From assembly GCA_033439265.1 (NCBI GenBank), contig JAVTVX010000024.1, positions 11,019,001 through 11,083,000 on the forward strand: a DNA stretch of 64,000 nt, written 5' to 3'. Shown one piece after another: positions 37,051 to 47,189 of the stretch. Every line of letters starts with the position of its first letter. Position 1 is the stretch's first letter. The notes under the pieces are model-generated. The model ran no database searches. It saw only the letters and a list, made by a program, of their open reading frames with translations, and was not told the DNA's origin. The stretch is from Dillenia suffruticosa (taxonomy: Eukaryota; Streptophyta; Magnoliopsida; Dilleniales; Dilleniaceae). A program made the position numbers and the translations under genes.

Positions 37051-37255
37051 TAGGGAACCGGTGTTGAGGTGTCCTCTGGATCTTCGTGGATTGAAAGACC
37101 TATAAACTGTCACGTCTCGAACCGGAGTCGTGAAATGTCGCCCATTGCCCTGAATGCCGGTTATATTTTTACAAAAAATCGGATAAAATCTCCCCATAAA
37201 TCGGAGGTCTCCCATGTACAAGTAAACCAAGTAAATCTGAGGTCTCCCACTACGA

Positions 37256-37804
37256 GAGGGCATCTCCGTCGAGGAGTCTCTCAGCAACTCTCAATCTGAG
37301 CTCCTCTGACAACCCCAAATCCATAAGGATCCTACGAGTCCTATTGATCCAGTGCTTCACCGCTACAGTATCACTGGATCCTGAAAAGTCTGTACATCCG
37401 AGCTGCCGAGACTCTTTCAGCAACTGAGTGAGCTCGTGGATGCGCCTCAAAGTAGCCGACGTCTCATTGGTCAGAGTAGAAACAGAAGGACCGTCCACCG
37501 AAGGAGGAATCGGTGCCGTAGGTGCAGGTACGGTCACAGGTACGGTCGCTGGAGTCTGTAGTGGAGGTGGTGGTATCTGCACCCCATATCTACTGTACCA
37601 CTCCTACCACTGCCTCAAGGCATCGAGTGGTGGTAGAGGAATCTTAGCTGTGCCAGCCGGTGGAGGTGCTGGGGGTGGCATTGGAGAAGGTGCATGAATA
37701 GAAGAAGCACCCTCCGGTGCTCGTGGAGCCTTAAGTGCCCTAGAAGCCTCAGGCACTGAGGGACTCTCTGGCGGTGTACCGCGCCTACCACGTCTAGGCG
37801 GCAT
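37256..37804 (-). pseudogene. gag fragment of element B
   Basis: It starts MPPRRGRRG and runs through a Pro/Ala-rich N-terminus, then HELTQLLKESRQLGCTDF and KHWINRTRRILMDLGLSE, matching the gag of element C. One in-frame stop (Q to TAG) lies at 37,601-37,603. The frame breaks off after LLDGDAL, at the deletion joint and before the gag core and zinc knuckles. Confidence 0.85.
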
Positions 37805-37815
37805 AATTCTGTAAA
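37805..37815 (-). promoter_or_regulatory. splice acceptor before gag in element B
   Basis: The minus-strand sequence GCTCTTTTTACAG|AATT puts an acceptor AG (plus 37,809-37,810) four bases before the gag ATG. Element C has the same arrangement despite diverged surroundings. The matching donor candidate is CTGCAG|GTAACGG at plus 40,008-40,009. Confidence 0.5.
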
Positions 37816-38106
37816 AAGAGCACCGTTTCATTAGATATAAGTAAAGATTATGGTTAGTTGCCGGGTAACTAACCCCCTAAAAATAGAATTCGAGTTATGA
37901 ATAAAGGTATTTGAATGCGGAATCATGGAATATATGTCTCGTATATCGTACCCTTTACAATAAATGATCTTATATGCCTATGACTGTGTACAAGACTTTA
38001 AATGACTGTATGAAACTTTCTAATGCATTGAGGACTTTTAAACGTACTTGGGAAAACTTTTACTACTATCTTTTCTCTAACCTAGACGCTCTGATACAAA
38101 TAGAAC

Positions 38107-40500
38107 TGTCACGTCCCGAACCGAAGTCTTGAACAATCGCCCGTTGCCCTGAATGCTGGTTGTATTTTTATAAAAAAATCAGGCAGAATCTCTCCATAAA
38201 TCGGAGGTCTCCCATATACAAGTAAATCTGTTTAAACCTATAAGATTTAAAATCATCCTGTAAATAAAATAAAATAGACATCCCGACCTCACAATAACCC
38301 ACCAACCACAGCAAACATCCAGAACAATGCTAGACTAAGTAAATTACCAACAATCTTAGTCACAGACCTCTACTGTCATACCCACTAGAGTATGAGCAGC
38401 TGTCACACTGAGCGGGCCTAAGTTTTATACAATTTACAATCAATTTTCCCAAGTTAACTTTCAAACACTATAATTTGCCTCAATACAAATGAAATATGAG
38501 AGTTTCACAATTTAATATACATAAATTATACAGTCAATCCCAAATAAATACACGGTCAACTACGGACCTTAAGGTCAAGATCTTACAGGGTCGAAAATAA
38601 AGTGCGGAGCTCATATCTCAACTTAATTTAAATCTCACCGTTGAAAAACCTTGAAATTCGCCAACGAGCTACAAATTCCTCAAGAGCCGAGCGTCACTCT
38701 AGCACAATGATCCTGTTTGAGGAGGGAAGAGGGGTGAGTACCAAGAAATATACCCAGTGAATGACAGGATTAATCTCAAGTACTAATAGTGTAGGTGAAT
38801 ATCGGAGTGTCAAATAATATCATTCATAACCAATAATTCAAATTTTTACAGTAAATTATGATTTGTTCGCTAAAATGAACTCATTTAATCATTCACACGT
38901 TAATATACATATATGCATCCATTTAAAATCAAGTAGATCATAGAGCAAGTCAAAAAGATCCTGGCAAAGGTCAACCATGACCAAGGACAAAGACATCGAG
39001 GGTTTTACTATGCATAAAGTTCAAAAGTCACTCTCTACCCCGACGTTGGCCATGAGTTTGCTGGGGCTAGCTCATCATCGTGTATAGGACCCCGCCCAGT
39101 GCTAGACAGTGGCATCACACACATCCTCACCCTTACTTGGGTTCAACCTGCCGCGCCTATAGCCATTAGAAATATGACGTTTATGGATATCTCCTGCAGA
39201 AACGTATCCGGGCAACCCGGTGCCTCTACAAACGCCCTTCATAGCTACGGAATCAATCAAATAATGTCATATCATCATATCATCTCAAGTTAGTAGGCAT
39301 CTAACCCACATAGCGAAATCATCTCATCATATCCTCAAAACAATTCAAATCCGTGTACCAATATATTTCGTTGAAATCATTTAAATTCAACAAACCAATA
39401 CAATAGTAGAATAGAAAACATTCCATTTCTTAAATCATGACACAATTTCATTTCATTCCAAACATGGATGCTAATCGTAGAAAACATAAATACGACACTC
39501 CAATAATCACAAAAAAGATTTGAATTTCAATTCCATATATGAAACAATGCATATCAAAAGCATGTTTTATTAAAAACATGATAAAATCAGGTTTCACTAT
39601 TTCATGCAAGAGATTAGGGTCTCACTTACCTTTTTAGGGAGGGTGATCACTCCCTATTTTCAAAAATTAAACCAAATCGACTCCTCGAATATCCAAAAAA
39701 GTCAACCTAATCAGATTATCACAATTGTTATCAAATTTCCAATTATTCTTAGGGTTTATCATCTTCCCTAAGTTTGTATAAATTAATGTTATCTTAAAGG
39801 TATTGAAATCTAAATTCGATAAAATTTATTTCAAACGTTTAAGTGATTGCATTTCTCTCTCACCTAAAGTTTTGCAAATCTTAGATCTAATTTTTGTTCG
39901 TCTGTCGAATTGGTTTAAAACTTGTAATATTTTCAAATTTGAACAATATTAGCAACTAACTCAAATTCTAAATACCAAACTCTAGGACTACAACCAACAT
40001 AGCCGTTACCTGCAGTGAAGAAGCCGCGGCCTAGGGTTTCTGCGGGGACTGCAGGTGAGTTCTCGAAGGAGAAGGCTGGTCGTGGGCTCGCGGGCCGTCG
40101 CGGGCTGGTGGGCTCGCGGGTTGGTCTGCAGTTGTGCACCCACAGGAGGTAGCATGCTGTGGCGTGCTCGCGCTGGGAAGGTCATGTAGGGCTGCGCTCA
40201 AGCTAGGGAGATCGCGCAAGGGCGCACTTACGGGTTGCGTGTGCTAGTTGGCTAGAGCGCGCTCGTGCGCAAGCGCACGCTCGTGCATAGGTGCGCTTCC
40301 GAGCAGGCGCGCGCTCGCGCTCGCACTGTGGAGCGCTGGCAAAAGGTCGCATGCGGATCACGCTCGCGCGAGGAGGATTGCGCTCGCGGGGAGACTACGC
40401 TTGTGGGGAGGCTGGGCTCACGGGGAGGGAGGTGCAGCGGTGGAGAGAGAGCGGCGGAGGAGGGGGAGGAAGGTGAGGCGGCCGCGGGAAGGAGAAGAGG

Positions 40501-40546
<46 letters not shown>

Positions 40547-40841
40547 TAGAGAAGGAAAAGAGAAAGAGAATAGGGCTAAAAGCCCTAATCCCATTTTTTT
40601 TTGGGGATGCTGCGTTTTGGCGAAAACGCAGCACTTCCCTCTTTTTTTTTTTTAACAAAATAGGATATTTCTCAAATCAGAAATACGGATACTTTATATA
40701 TATCAAAAATTTCGATTTAAATCCCTAAAAAATCAAAAATCAAAATAAATAAAAATTTCTCTATATATATAACTGGGAAATATGTTATTTAATTACTGAA
40801 CAGAAGTACAATAGTATGGACATCGCAGTGTCGGTGTTACA
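38107..40841 (-). mobile_element. 5' LTR of element B, 2,735 bp
   Basis: On its own strand it begins TGTAACACC and ends CGGGACGTGACA. The order of parts is the same as in element C's LTRs: a hairpin (40,609-40,632), a second hairpin (40,571-40,587), a CT-rich tract (40,502-40,549), a GC-rich block (40,030-40,500), an AAACCCTA motif (near 40,030), a splice-donor-like CTGCAG|GTAACGG, then AT-rich sequence. Confidence 0.8.
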
Positions 40842-41495
40842 CTGATGCTTAAGTAGAAAGAGAATTGTGAGAGAAAGAACAAACTATGAAGAGCCTTAAA
40901 TTAGCCCTGTGTAGTCTTTGTATAACATGTGTACGTGGAGTAGCAGAACAAACAAGGTGGGTCTCCGTTGTTTAGTATATATAGCATGTGCATATATGAT
41001 AAATCTCTTACTTGAGGGTATAGAAACCTTATTTCATTATAGAGGATCGCAGGAGATCTTTTGAGATTACTAGGGCTACAGCAAAAAATCTTTAGGAGAT
41101 TTATGATCCTATCGATCAAAGGAAGTTTAAGTTGTCACAGAAATTTCCTACCTTATTGGGTGAAATTGTGGTGATTTCCTTTCTTATCGGGCGAGATTAC
41201 TCCTAGAAGTAGGGGATGTTTAAATCTCGGGTGATTATAATCTTAATCTTCTTGGCAAAGACGTCAACCGGGAGGAGACTATTCGGTAGTAACCGAGAAA
41301 TTTGACCGAAAGAGTTCAAGACTGAGAGGTGATTGAGAGGTTTAGTCAAGAGAGTTCGATAGAGCACCCACTCGGTTGTCTCGGGTTCTTACCGAGAAGT
41401 AAGTTATTTGGTAATTTGAGGGCTTTGGCGGTTATTGATCTAGTAGACTAAATAGTCTCTAGACTTTATTGTTGTAGTCCATTGGGTCCTATACA

Positions 41496-42176
41496 ATCAA
41501 CAGAGATAGCCATCGAGTCGACTCCTTAGCTGTTACTCAAAAAGATTTTTTGAACAATTAGCAATTACTCAAATTGGGTCGACACCTGTATTTAAATCGA
41601 TTGAAAATTGAATTCTATAGAGTCTTGGTTAGTGAAAGTTGATTTTATATAGTGACAAATCAACATGTGTTGCATCCGGCCTAAGTATTTTGTTTTGTTG
41701 CTCAGGCAAATCAGTTTGTGCTCTCTTCAGCTTTACTTTTACTTGTCAGTATTTAAATATTTTCTCATTGTGGCTCATGCAGGTCGATTTATTTTGATCA
41801 TAGGTCAACTCAAACAATTGTTCAGCATAGCTCATATTCATATAAGTCGATTGGCTTTTTCTCTTTGGTTGACTTGTGCTTAAATCCTTCAATGTTTAAT
41901 CGTATACAGGTCAACTCATGCATTGGTTAGGCTAACTTGGTGTGAACTTGATTTAGCATATTTTTCATTGTGACATGTGCAAGTTAACTTATTGGTGCTT
42001 GTAATCGACTAGTGAAAGTATTCTGTGTAGCCTATATTTTGTGCAAGTTGAATTGAATAATGGTCAAGTCGACTTGTGCTCATTAGCCTTTGAGTTTTTC
42101 AATGTAATGTACATGTATAGATCGATTATATATAATGTTCAGGTCGACTTGAGATCAATGACAAAGATATTCTAAG
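41496..42176. repeat. GTCGACTT-rich diverged repeat, left of element C
   Basis: AGTCGACTTG and decayed forms (GTCAACTTG, GTTAACTT, GTCGATT) recur every 30-80 bp. The same texture continues at 51,328-51,965 on the other side of element C. It was therefore one stretch before C inserted. No gene is present. Confidence 0.6.
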
Positions 42177-42181
42177 TCTAG
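42177..42181. repeat. target site duplication of element C, left copy
   Basis: TCTAG occurs here and again at 51,323-51,327, immediately outside the two LTRs. A perfect 5-bp duplication is what Ty3 integrases produce. Confidence 0.9.
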
Positions 42182-42198
42182 TGTAACACCAAGCCTAA

Positions 42199-42232
<34 letters not shown>

Positions 42233-42239
42233 AGGGAGA

Positions 42240-42297
42240 GCCAAAACGCAGCGTTTTGGCCCTCCCCCCAATTGAATTAGGGCTAAAGCCCTAATTC
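42240..42297 (+). repeat. two perfect palindromes near the LTR start
   Basis: GCCAAAACGC and its complement flank a single A (42,240-42,260). GAATTAGGGCT and its complement flank AA (42,274-42,297). The 3' LTR has the same pair (48,350-48,400 region). Element B has related but re-registered palindromes. Confidence 0.8.
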
Positions 42298-42336
<39 letters not shown>

Positions 42337-43273
42337 TCTCCGCCGACCCTTCGCCTCCCTCCCCCACCGCGGCGCTGGTCTTCACCGCAAGCTCCGCCGC
42401 CATTCTTCTTCTTCTTCTTCTTCTTCTTCTTCTCCTTCTCCTTCTCCTTCTCCTTCTTTTTCCCTCGCGGTTTCCCTCTCTACCTCACTCTGTCTTCTCT
42501 CCCTCTCGCGATCTTCCACGACCGCCCCTTTCCGCCTCGCCGCACACCACCGCGAGCCACGATCGAGCACCACCGCACGCCGCGAGCCTCCGCGAGCAGG
42601 ACCCAGCCGTAGCGCGAGCCCAGGCCGCGAGCAGGACCCAGCCGCAGCGCGAGCCCAGGCCGCGAGCAGGACTGAGTCCGCGAGCGCAAGCCCAGGCCGC
42701 GAGGGCAAGCCCAGGCCCCGAGCGAGAGCCCAGGCACCGAGCGAGAGCCCAGGCCGCGAGCGCGCGAGCCAGCGTGCATGGGCGCGCGGCCCAGCGCACG
42801 AGCAGGGCACGGGCGCGCGGCCTAGCGCGCAGCAGCGCACGGGCGCGCGGCCCAGCGCGTGGCCCAGCGCGCAGCAGCGAACGAGCGCACACGAGCCGGC
42901 GCACGAGCACGCACCAGCACGGCGCACCAGCGCACGGGCGAGCACCAGCCCGCGAGCCACTGTCGGCCCGCATGCCCGCCAGCCTGCAGGCCCATTAGCC
43001 GCAGGCCCATCAGCAGCAAGCCCACGGGCCCACCAGGCCCGACAGCCCGTCCGAGCCCGCAGGCCCAGTACGGCCCGCGGCCCAGTTCAGCCCATCGGCT
43101 CGCCAGCCCGCAGGCCCATCAGCCGCCGGCCCGTCGACCCGCTAACCCGTTAGCCCACTGGCCCGCAGACCAGCGAGCCCGCTAGCTGTAGCCCACGAGC
43201 CCAGTTCGGCCCGTGGCCCACGAGCCCGCGACGGCCCGTGACGGCCCACGAGCCCGTGACAGCCCACGAATCT

Positions 43274-43426
43274 CCACGCAGGTAAATGACTTAGGGTTTT
43301 ATTTCGGATCTATGTGTTTAGATCTAACAAATGAACCTTGTTTTGATAGGAAACCCTACAGACTTTGGAGTGATCGAAACGACTTTCGGACGAGACTCGG
43401 CGCTTCGAGAAAACCCTAGGTGAGGA
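43274..43426 (+). promoter_or_regulatory. putative splice donors and AAACCCTA motifs in the LTR
   Basis: CACGCAG|GTAAATG (GT at 43,282) and CCCTAG|GTGAGG (GT at 43,420) are good plant donors. A 68-bp piece from the first donor to TTTTGATAG (43,349) could be a small intron. AAACCCTA, the telo box of plant translation-related gene leaders, occurs at 43,352 and 43,411 and inverted at 43,291. Paired with the acceptor at 45,582 they would define a leader intron. Confidence 0.45.
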
Positions 43427-43950
43427 GATTTCGACTCTAATTGATAAATTGGACGAATCTAGGTTTGAATTTAAGATGAAAGATTTTGTATATGTTTAGA
43501 GTGTAAGTGGAATGCAAATAGAATACAAATTATGAAATGATTATATATGAATTGAATGTTAAGTATAGAATGTTACAGAAATTTGATGATCTGATTTAGG
43601 TTGATCTTTTTGGAGACTCGAGGAAGCAGATCAGATTTGATTAGTTTTGAAAATAGGGAGTGACCACCCTCCCTAAAACTGTGAGTGGGACTTTGACATT
43701 CACTATTGATTGAAAATCATGTTTCAAAAATATTTTTAAATGACATATTTCTGCAAATGCCTGATTGGTAGAATTTTCGAATATTTGATGAATGTTTTGT
43801 GACCTTTGGAGTGTCTTAACTGCCGACTTTATTGATATGCATCCATGAGTTTTGATAAACGTATATTGTGCCACATTTTCGACATATTGATATGTTTTAA
43901 TGCTTCCACTGCATTGGCACATGGTTTTAAATGGATTTATATACACATTT

Positions 43951-44130
43951 GGGCTGTATGCCCGGTCGACTTTATGATATTATGTTTTGGGCTGTATGCC
44001 CGGCCGACTTTGTGATATTATACATTGGGCTGTATGCCCGGCTGACGTTATGATATTATGCATGGGGCTATATGCCCGGCTGATCTGGTGATGGGATGCA
44101 TGGGGCTACGTGCCCGGCTGATATGATATT
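43951..44130 (+). repeat. 38-bp tandem array in the LTR, five copies
   Basis: Copies of GGGCTGTATGCCCGGCCGAC followed by an AT-rich TTATGATATTATG stretch start at 43,951, 43,988, 44,027, 44,065 and 44,103. Each begins with a small inverted repeat (GGGC...GCCC). The 3' LTR has the same array at 50,011-50,190. LTR B lacks a clear array. Confidence 0.85.
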
Positions 44131-45273
44131 GTGATCCGTAGCTACGAAGGACATCTGGTAGAGGCACCCCTTGTGTCCGGATACGCTTCGGCCGGAGGTA
44201 TCCGCCAGATTGTCGTGTGTATGGGTGTCCCAGGTTGACCCTCATCGGAGAGGACGTTGAGTACGGCTCCGTCTAGCACCAGGCGGGGGCACCATACACG
44301 GCTGACTAGTTATATGTACACTATATACTTTTTACAGGCTAGTTGGGGTAGCCTGTGGCCAACATTGGGGCAGAGAACCATTCTTTAATACTTGCATTTG
44401 GGAAAAAAAAAAAAAAACCCCCCAATGCGCCGTCCTTGGTCGAGGTAGACCATTGCTGGGAATATTTCATTGGCCGGTTCTTCATGACATTGATGTAAAA
44501 TTTTGGGATGCATATCTGGCTTTTTGATGTGTGCGTGTGATATATGATTTTGGAAATAACATGATCAGTTTGCACACTGTGGATATTTTCTTATCTTATA
44601 CTTTGACACTCCAAATTCACCTCGATATTGATAGCATGATGTCAATCCCCTCACTTACTGAGTATCCTCCCATAGATATTCATCCCTCACTTTCTTTCCC
44701 ACAGGATTAGTGTTGGATCGAGGAGATACCACTGGGATTGGGTATGGATATTTTCCATCTCTTCCGCTATGATGATTGGTGATATTATTATGTATTGGAG
44801 GTTTTAGATTGACCAATGTATTTATATAAATTTTCTGGGATGAATGTATAAATTATGGACTTTATTTCGCGAAACTCGCGTGTTGATTATTTCGTTGCAT
44901 TGAGGCATTTGTAAATATTTAAAAAAATAACTTGGGAATTTATTTTATATATGCGTAGAATTTAAGTCCGCTCGGTGTGGCGGCTGCTCATGCTCTAGTT
45001 GGGCATGACAGTAGAGGTCTGTTGCTAGGACTGTTAGAAACTTTATAGCCTTGCGTTGTTCTGGATGTTGGCTGTGGATATTGTTGATTTTGGAGAGGCC
45101 GGGATGGCCAATTGTTTATTTGTACTGGATGAATGTCATATACAGGTGAAATTGTACATGGGAAACCTCCGATTTATGGGGAGGTTCTGCCCGATTTTCT
45201 GTAAAAATCCAGCCGGCATCCAGGGACAACGGGCGGCTGTTCACGATCCCGGTTCGGGGCGTGACAGTTCGGT

Positions 45274-45287
45274 TGGTATCAGAGCTC
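45274..45287 (+). other. primer-binding site of element C
   Basis: TGGTATCAGAGCTC, seven bases after the 5' LTR, is complementary to the 3' end of initiator tRNA-Met over the first twelve bases. It is the usual primer site of plant Ty3 elements. Confidence 0.9.
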
Positions 45288-45570
45288 TTGGTTTAGAGCT
45301 ATGTTTTATAAAATGATTTGAAAACATTCCCAAGTAACTTGATTTTAAAAGTCCTCAATGCATTGGAAGTTTCACGCAGTCATTTAAAATCCCATACATG
45401 GTTTTTGACATACGAGTTATTCATTTTAGGGGGGTTAGATACGATTAGTATCTAACCTAATTGATTAAATTCTGAGGTCCAAAACTTCATTCATTTTAGG
45501 GGGTTAGTTCCGAATAACTAGCCCTAATTTTTAAATCATGTCAAACTCTAGAATTATATCTAATGAAAGT

Positions 45571-45587
45571 TCTCTTCTTGCAGAATT
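45571..45587 (+). promoter_or_regulatory. splice acceptor just before gag in element C
   Basis: TCTCTTCTTGCAG|AATT puts a strong acceptor (AG at 45,582-45,583) four bases before the gag ATG at 45,588. The same AG|AATTATGCCGCC layout is kept in element B although the upstream pyrimidines differ. Confidence 0.55.
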
Positions 45588-47039
45588 ATGCCGCCTAGAC
45601 GCGGTAGACCAGTAGGACGCGGAGCTAGACCCGCGCTACCCGCGACCCCTCACGTGCCTGACCCTCCGAGGGAGCCTGAGACCCTTGGAGTGCCTGAGGC
45701 TGCTTTCTCTACACGGGCGCCCCCTGTAGCGCCTACTCGGCCGGCTGTTCCTGCCGAGGTTCCACCACCGTCCCTTGAGGCGTTTAGGCAGGTGTACGAG
45801 TGGTACACCTCACACGGAATTCAGATGCCACCCCCACCACCACCACCGACGGTCGTGCCGACTCCTACGGCCGTACCACCTTCTATTGTACCAGATCAGC
45901 CACCAGTTGCTGATCCTTCTACTGTGTCGGGACCTAGCGACACTATCTCCTCCACCTTGAGGCGTATTCACGAGCTCACCCAGTTGGTGAAGGAGGCGAG
46001 GCAGTTAGGCTGCACAGAGTTCGCAGGGACGGGTGATCCCACAGCAGCGAAACACTGGATCAACCGTACCCGCAGGATTTTGACTGATCTGGGGTTGAGC
46101 GAAGACTACCGGCTTCGGATAGCAAAGAGACTTTTAGATGGTGACGCCCTCACTTGGTGGGAGGCGATTTGTGACGATGCTACCGAGCCGCTGCGATGGG
46201 AGGACTTCCTACGGGAGTTCGATCGCAGGTACTTCTCTGAGTTCCAGCAGGACCGCAAGAGGGCAGAGTTTCTGCACTTGCGGCAGGGAGCCAGGACAGT
46301 GACAGAGTATGAGATGGAGTTGAGGCGACTAGCTGCTTTTGTTCCAGACTTAGCGACGCCGACGCAGCTACGGTTCAAGTTTGAGGACGGCCTCAACTTG
46401 AACATCAGGAGGTACATGACAGTGACCCCTAGTTTCTCCCTTGCGGAGATTGTGGACTCAGCATTTAGGGCGGAGGAGATCGTCCGTGCTGAGGGCAGAC
46501 AGCGGGAGAACAGGGAGCAAAAGAAGAGATTTGGGGCTTCTTCGAGCCAGGGCTCGAAGAAGGGCAGGAGTTCAGGATATCAGGAAGACTTTTCTCAGCC
46601 GAGACAAACACATCCTGAACAGGGACCACGATCTCAGGGATTTAGGGCACCGGCCTCTAGCGCCACTACTCAGATTTCAGATCAGCGGTACCCTTTTTGC
46701 CGCCGATGTATTGGACACCACCCTTTTGGAGAGTGTAGGATGCCCATTACATGCTTCCGGTGTGGGAAGAAAGGGCACATTAGGAGCACCTGCCCTGAGT
46801 TGGGATATGGAGATCACATAGCTAGTGGACACTCGAGTGTTCCCCGAGGAGGACAGCAGGGAGCACCTGCGCACTCGAGTCACACCGCTCCACGGACGGT
46901 AGCCGGGAGCAACACGGTGCCAGGACCATCACGACAGCAGCAGAGGACACAGGCCCGTGTATATGCGATGACGCAGGAGGATGCTGAGGCGAGTCCTGAT
47001 GAGATTTTTGGTGTTCCTCCCACTGATCCCCATGTTTAG
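45588..47039 (+). CDS. Gag of element C, intact, 483 residues
   Basis: The protein packages the element's RNA into particles. It opens MPPRRGRP and has a Pro/Ala-rich N-terminus to about residue 110. A conserved stretch STLRRIHELTQL...KHWINRTRRIL follows, then the retrotransposon gag core near residues 185-290 (WWEAICDD, FDRRYFSEFQQDRKRAEFL, RFKFEDGLNL). Two zinc-knuckle-like motifs follow: C-RR-C-IGH-H-PFGE-C, and the classical CFRCGKKGHIRSTC at about 389-402. The frame is open from ATG to TAG, while the adjoining pol is full of stops. The first knuckle has three instead of four residues before His, as is common in chromoviruses. It ends before the protease, in a separate frame context. Confidence 0.9.
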   Translation: MPPRRGRPVGRGARPALPATPHVPDPPREPETLGVPEAAFSTRAPPVAPTRPAVPAEVPPPSLEAFRQVYEWYTSHGIQMPPPPPPPTVVPTPTAVPPSIVPDQPPVADPSTVSGPSDTISSTLRRIHELTQLVKEARQLGCTEFAGTGDPTAAKHWINRTRRILTDLGLSEDYRLRIAKRLLDGDALTWWEAICDDATEPLRWEDFLREFDRRYFSEFQQDRKRAEFLHLRQGARTVTEYEMELRRLAAFVPDLATPTQLRFKFEDGLNLNIRRYMTVTPSFSLAEIVDSAFRAEEIVRAEGRQRENREQKKRFGASSSQGSKKGRSSGYQEDFSQPRQTHPEQGPRSQGFRAPASSATTQISDQRYPFCRRCIGHHPFGECRMPITCFRCGKKGHIRSTCPELGYGDHIASGHSSVPRGGQQGAPAHSSHTAPRTVAGSNTVPGPSRQQQRTQARVYAMTQEDAEASPDEIFGVPPTDPHV

Positions 47040-47189
47040 AGATGTCCATGTACTTTTTTTTTTAGAACCATCACTAGTTAAAGCCGTAGATGCTTAACTA
47101 TGTTGGTTGTACATACATTTTGATATACATATCTATATATATTTTCTTTTATATGTATCGACTGATCTTTTATTTCCTCACATTGGGAG

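Larger units (their letters stand above)
37108..40841 (-). mobile_element. B: Tekay-like LTR retrotransposon with large internal deletion
   Basis: On the minus strand: a full LTR (40,841-38,107), a primer-binding site (38,088-38,099, reverse of TTGTATCAGAGC), the first part of gag (37,804-37,256), then directly about 148 bp of the 3' end of the other LTR (37,255-37,108). All pol and most of the 3' LTR are gone. The two copies of the LTR end (TGTCACGTCTCGAACC and TGTCACGTCCCGAACC) have diverged noticeably. The flanks (TAAAC and CTGAT) do not form a target duplication. It is related to element C at LTR and gag level. Confidence 0.8.
10587..41495 (-). mobile_element. A: Tat-lineage Ty3 LTR retrotransposon, split by nested insertions
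   Basis: Read on the minus strand, it runs: 5' LTR (41,495 to about 37,028, interrupted by element B), then protease, reverse transcriptase, a Tat-type extra RNase H, integrase (to 33,335), then the 20.1-kb CACTA insertion, then a 3' untranslated region with minisatellite (13,228-11,376) and the 3' LTR (11,375-10,587). Removing the two insertions leaves about 7.1 kb. Gag and the primer-binding site are missing, because the LTR runs straight into the protease region near 37,028. I could not confirm a target duplication, so joining the left LTR to the right-hand pol is an inference. It rests on matching LTRs, the same orientation and the expected order. Confidence 0.65.
37028..41495 (-). mobile_element. 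5' LTR of element A, interrupted by element B
   Basis: The two parts, about 37,028-37,107 and 40,842-41,495, align with the continuous LTR at 10,587-11,375. The left part shares CCTAAATAGGGAACCGGTG and GGATCTTCGTG. The right part shares AGAAAGAGAATTG and GGTTTAGTCAAGAGAG. About 30 bp present in the other copy at the joint are missing here. The left border with pol is approximate. Confidence 0.65.
42182..45266 (+). mobile_element. 5' LTR of element C, 3,085 bp
   Basis: It begins TGTAACACC and ends CGGGGCGTGACA. In order it holds a poly-A tract, two perfect hairpins, (CT)n, a GC-rich block of about 900 bp with tandem GCGAGCCCAGGCC-type and GGCCCATCAGCC-type units, splice-donor-like sites, AT-rich sequence, a five-copy 38-bp array and a final part matching the ends of LTRs B and D. 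Long Ala/Arg-rich antisense ORFs in the GC block are composition effects. Confidence 0.9.

Noticed and set aside
40248..40658. Several overlapping ORFs rich in Arg/Glu
   Set aside because: They span the GA tract and GC block of LTR B on the strand opposite to its transcription.
37108..40841. Element B as a solo LTR
   Set aside because: Part of gag, a primer-binding site and the tail of a second LTR are present, so it is a deleted element.
42382..42973. Long Ala/Arg-rich minus-strand ORFs (also 48,478-49,085)
   Set aside because: They lie in the GC-rich minisatellite of the LTR, occur in all frames and have no domain. Composition explains them.
45588..47039. Gag ORF as a host zinc-finger gene
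   Set aside because: It sits between primer-binding site and pol remnants inside perfect LTR borders and matches the gag of element B.
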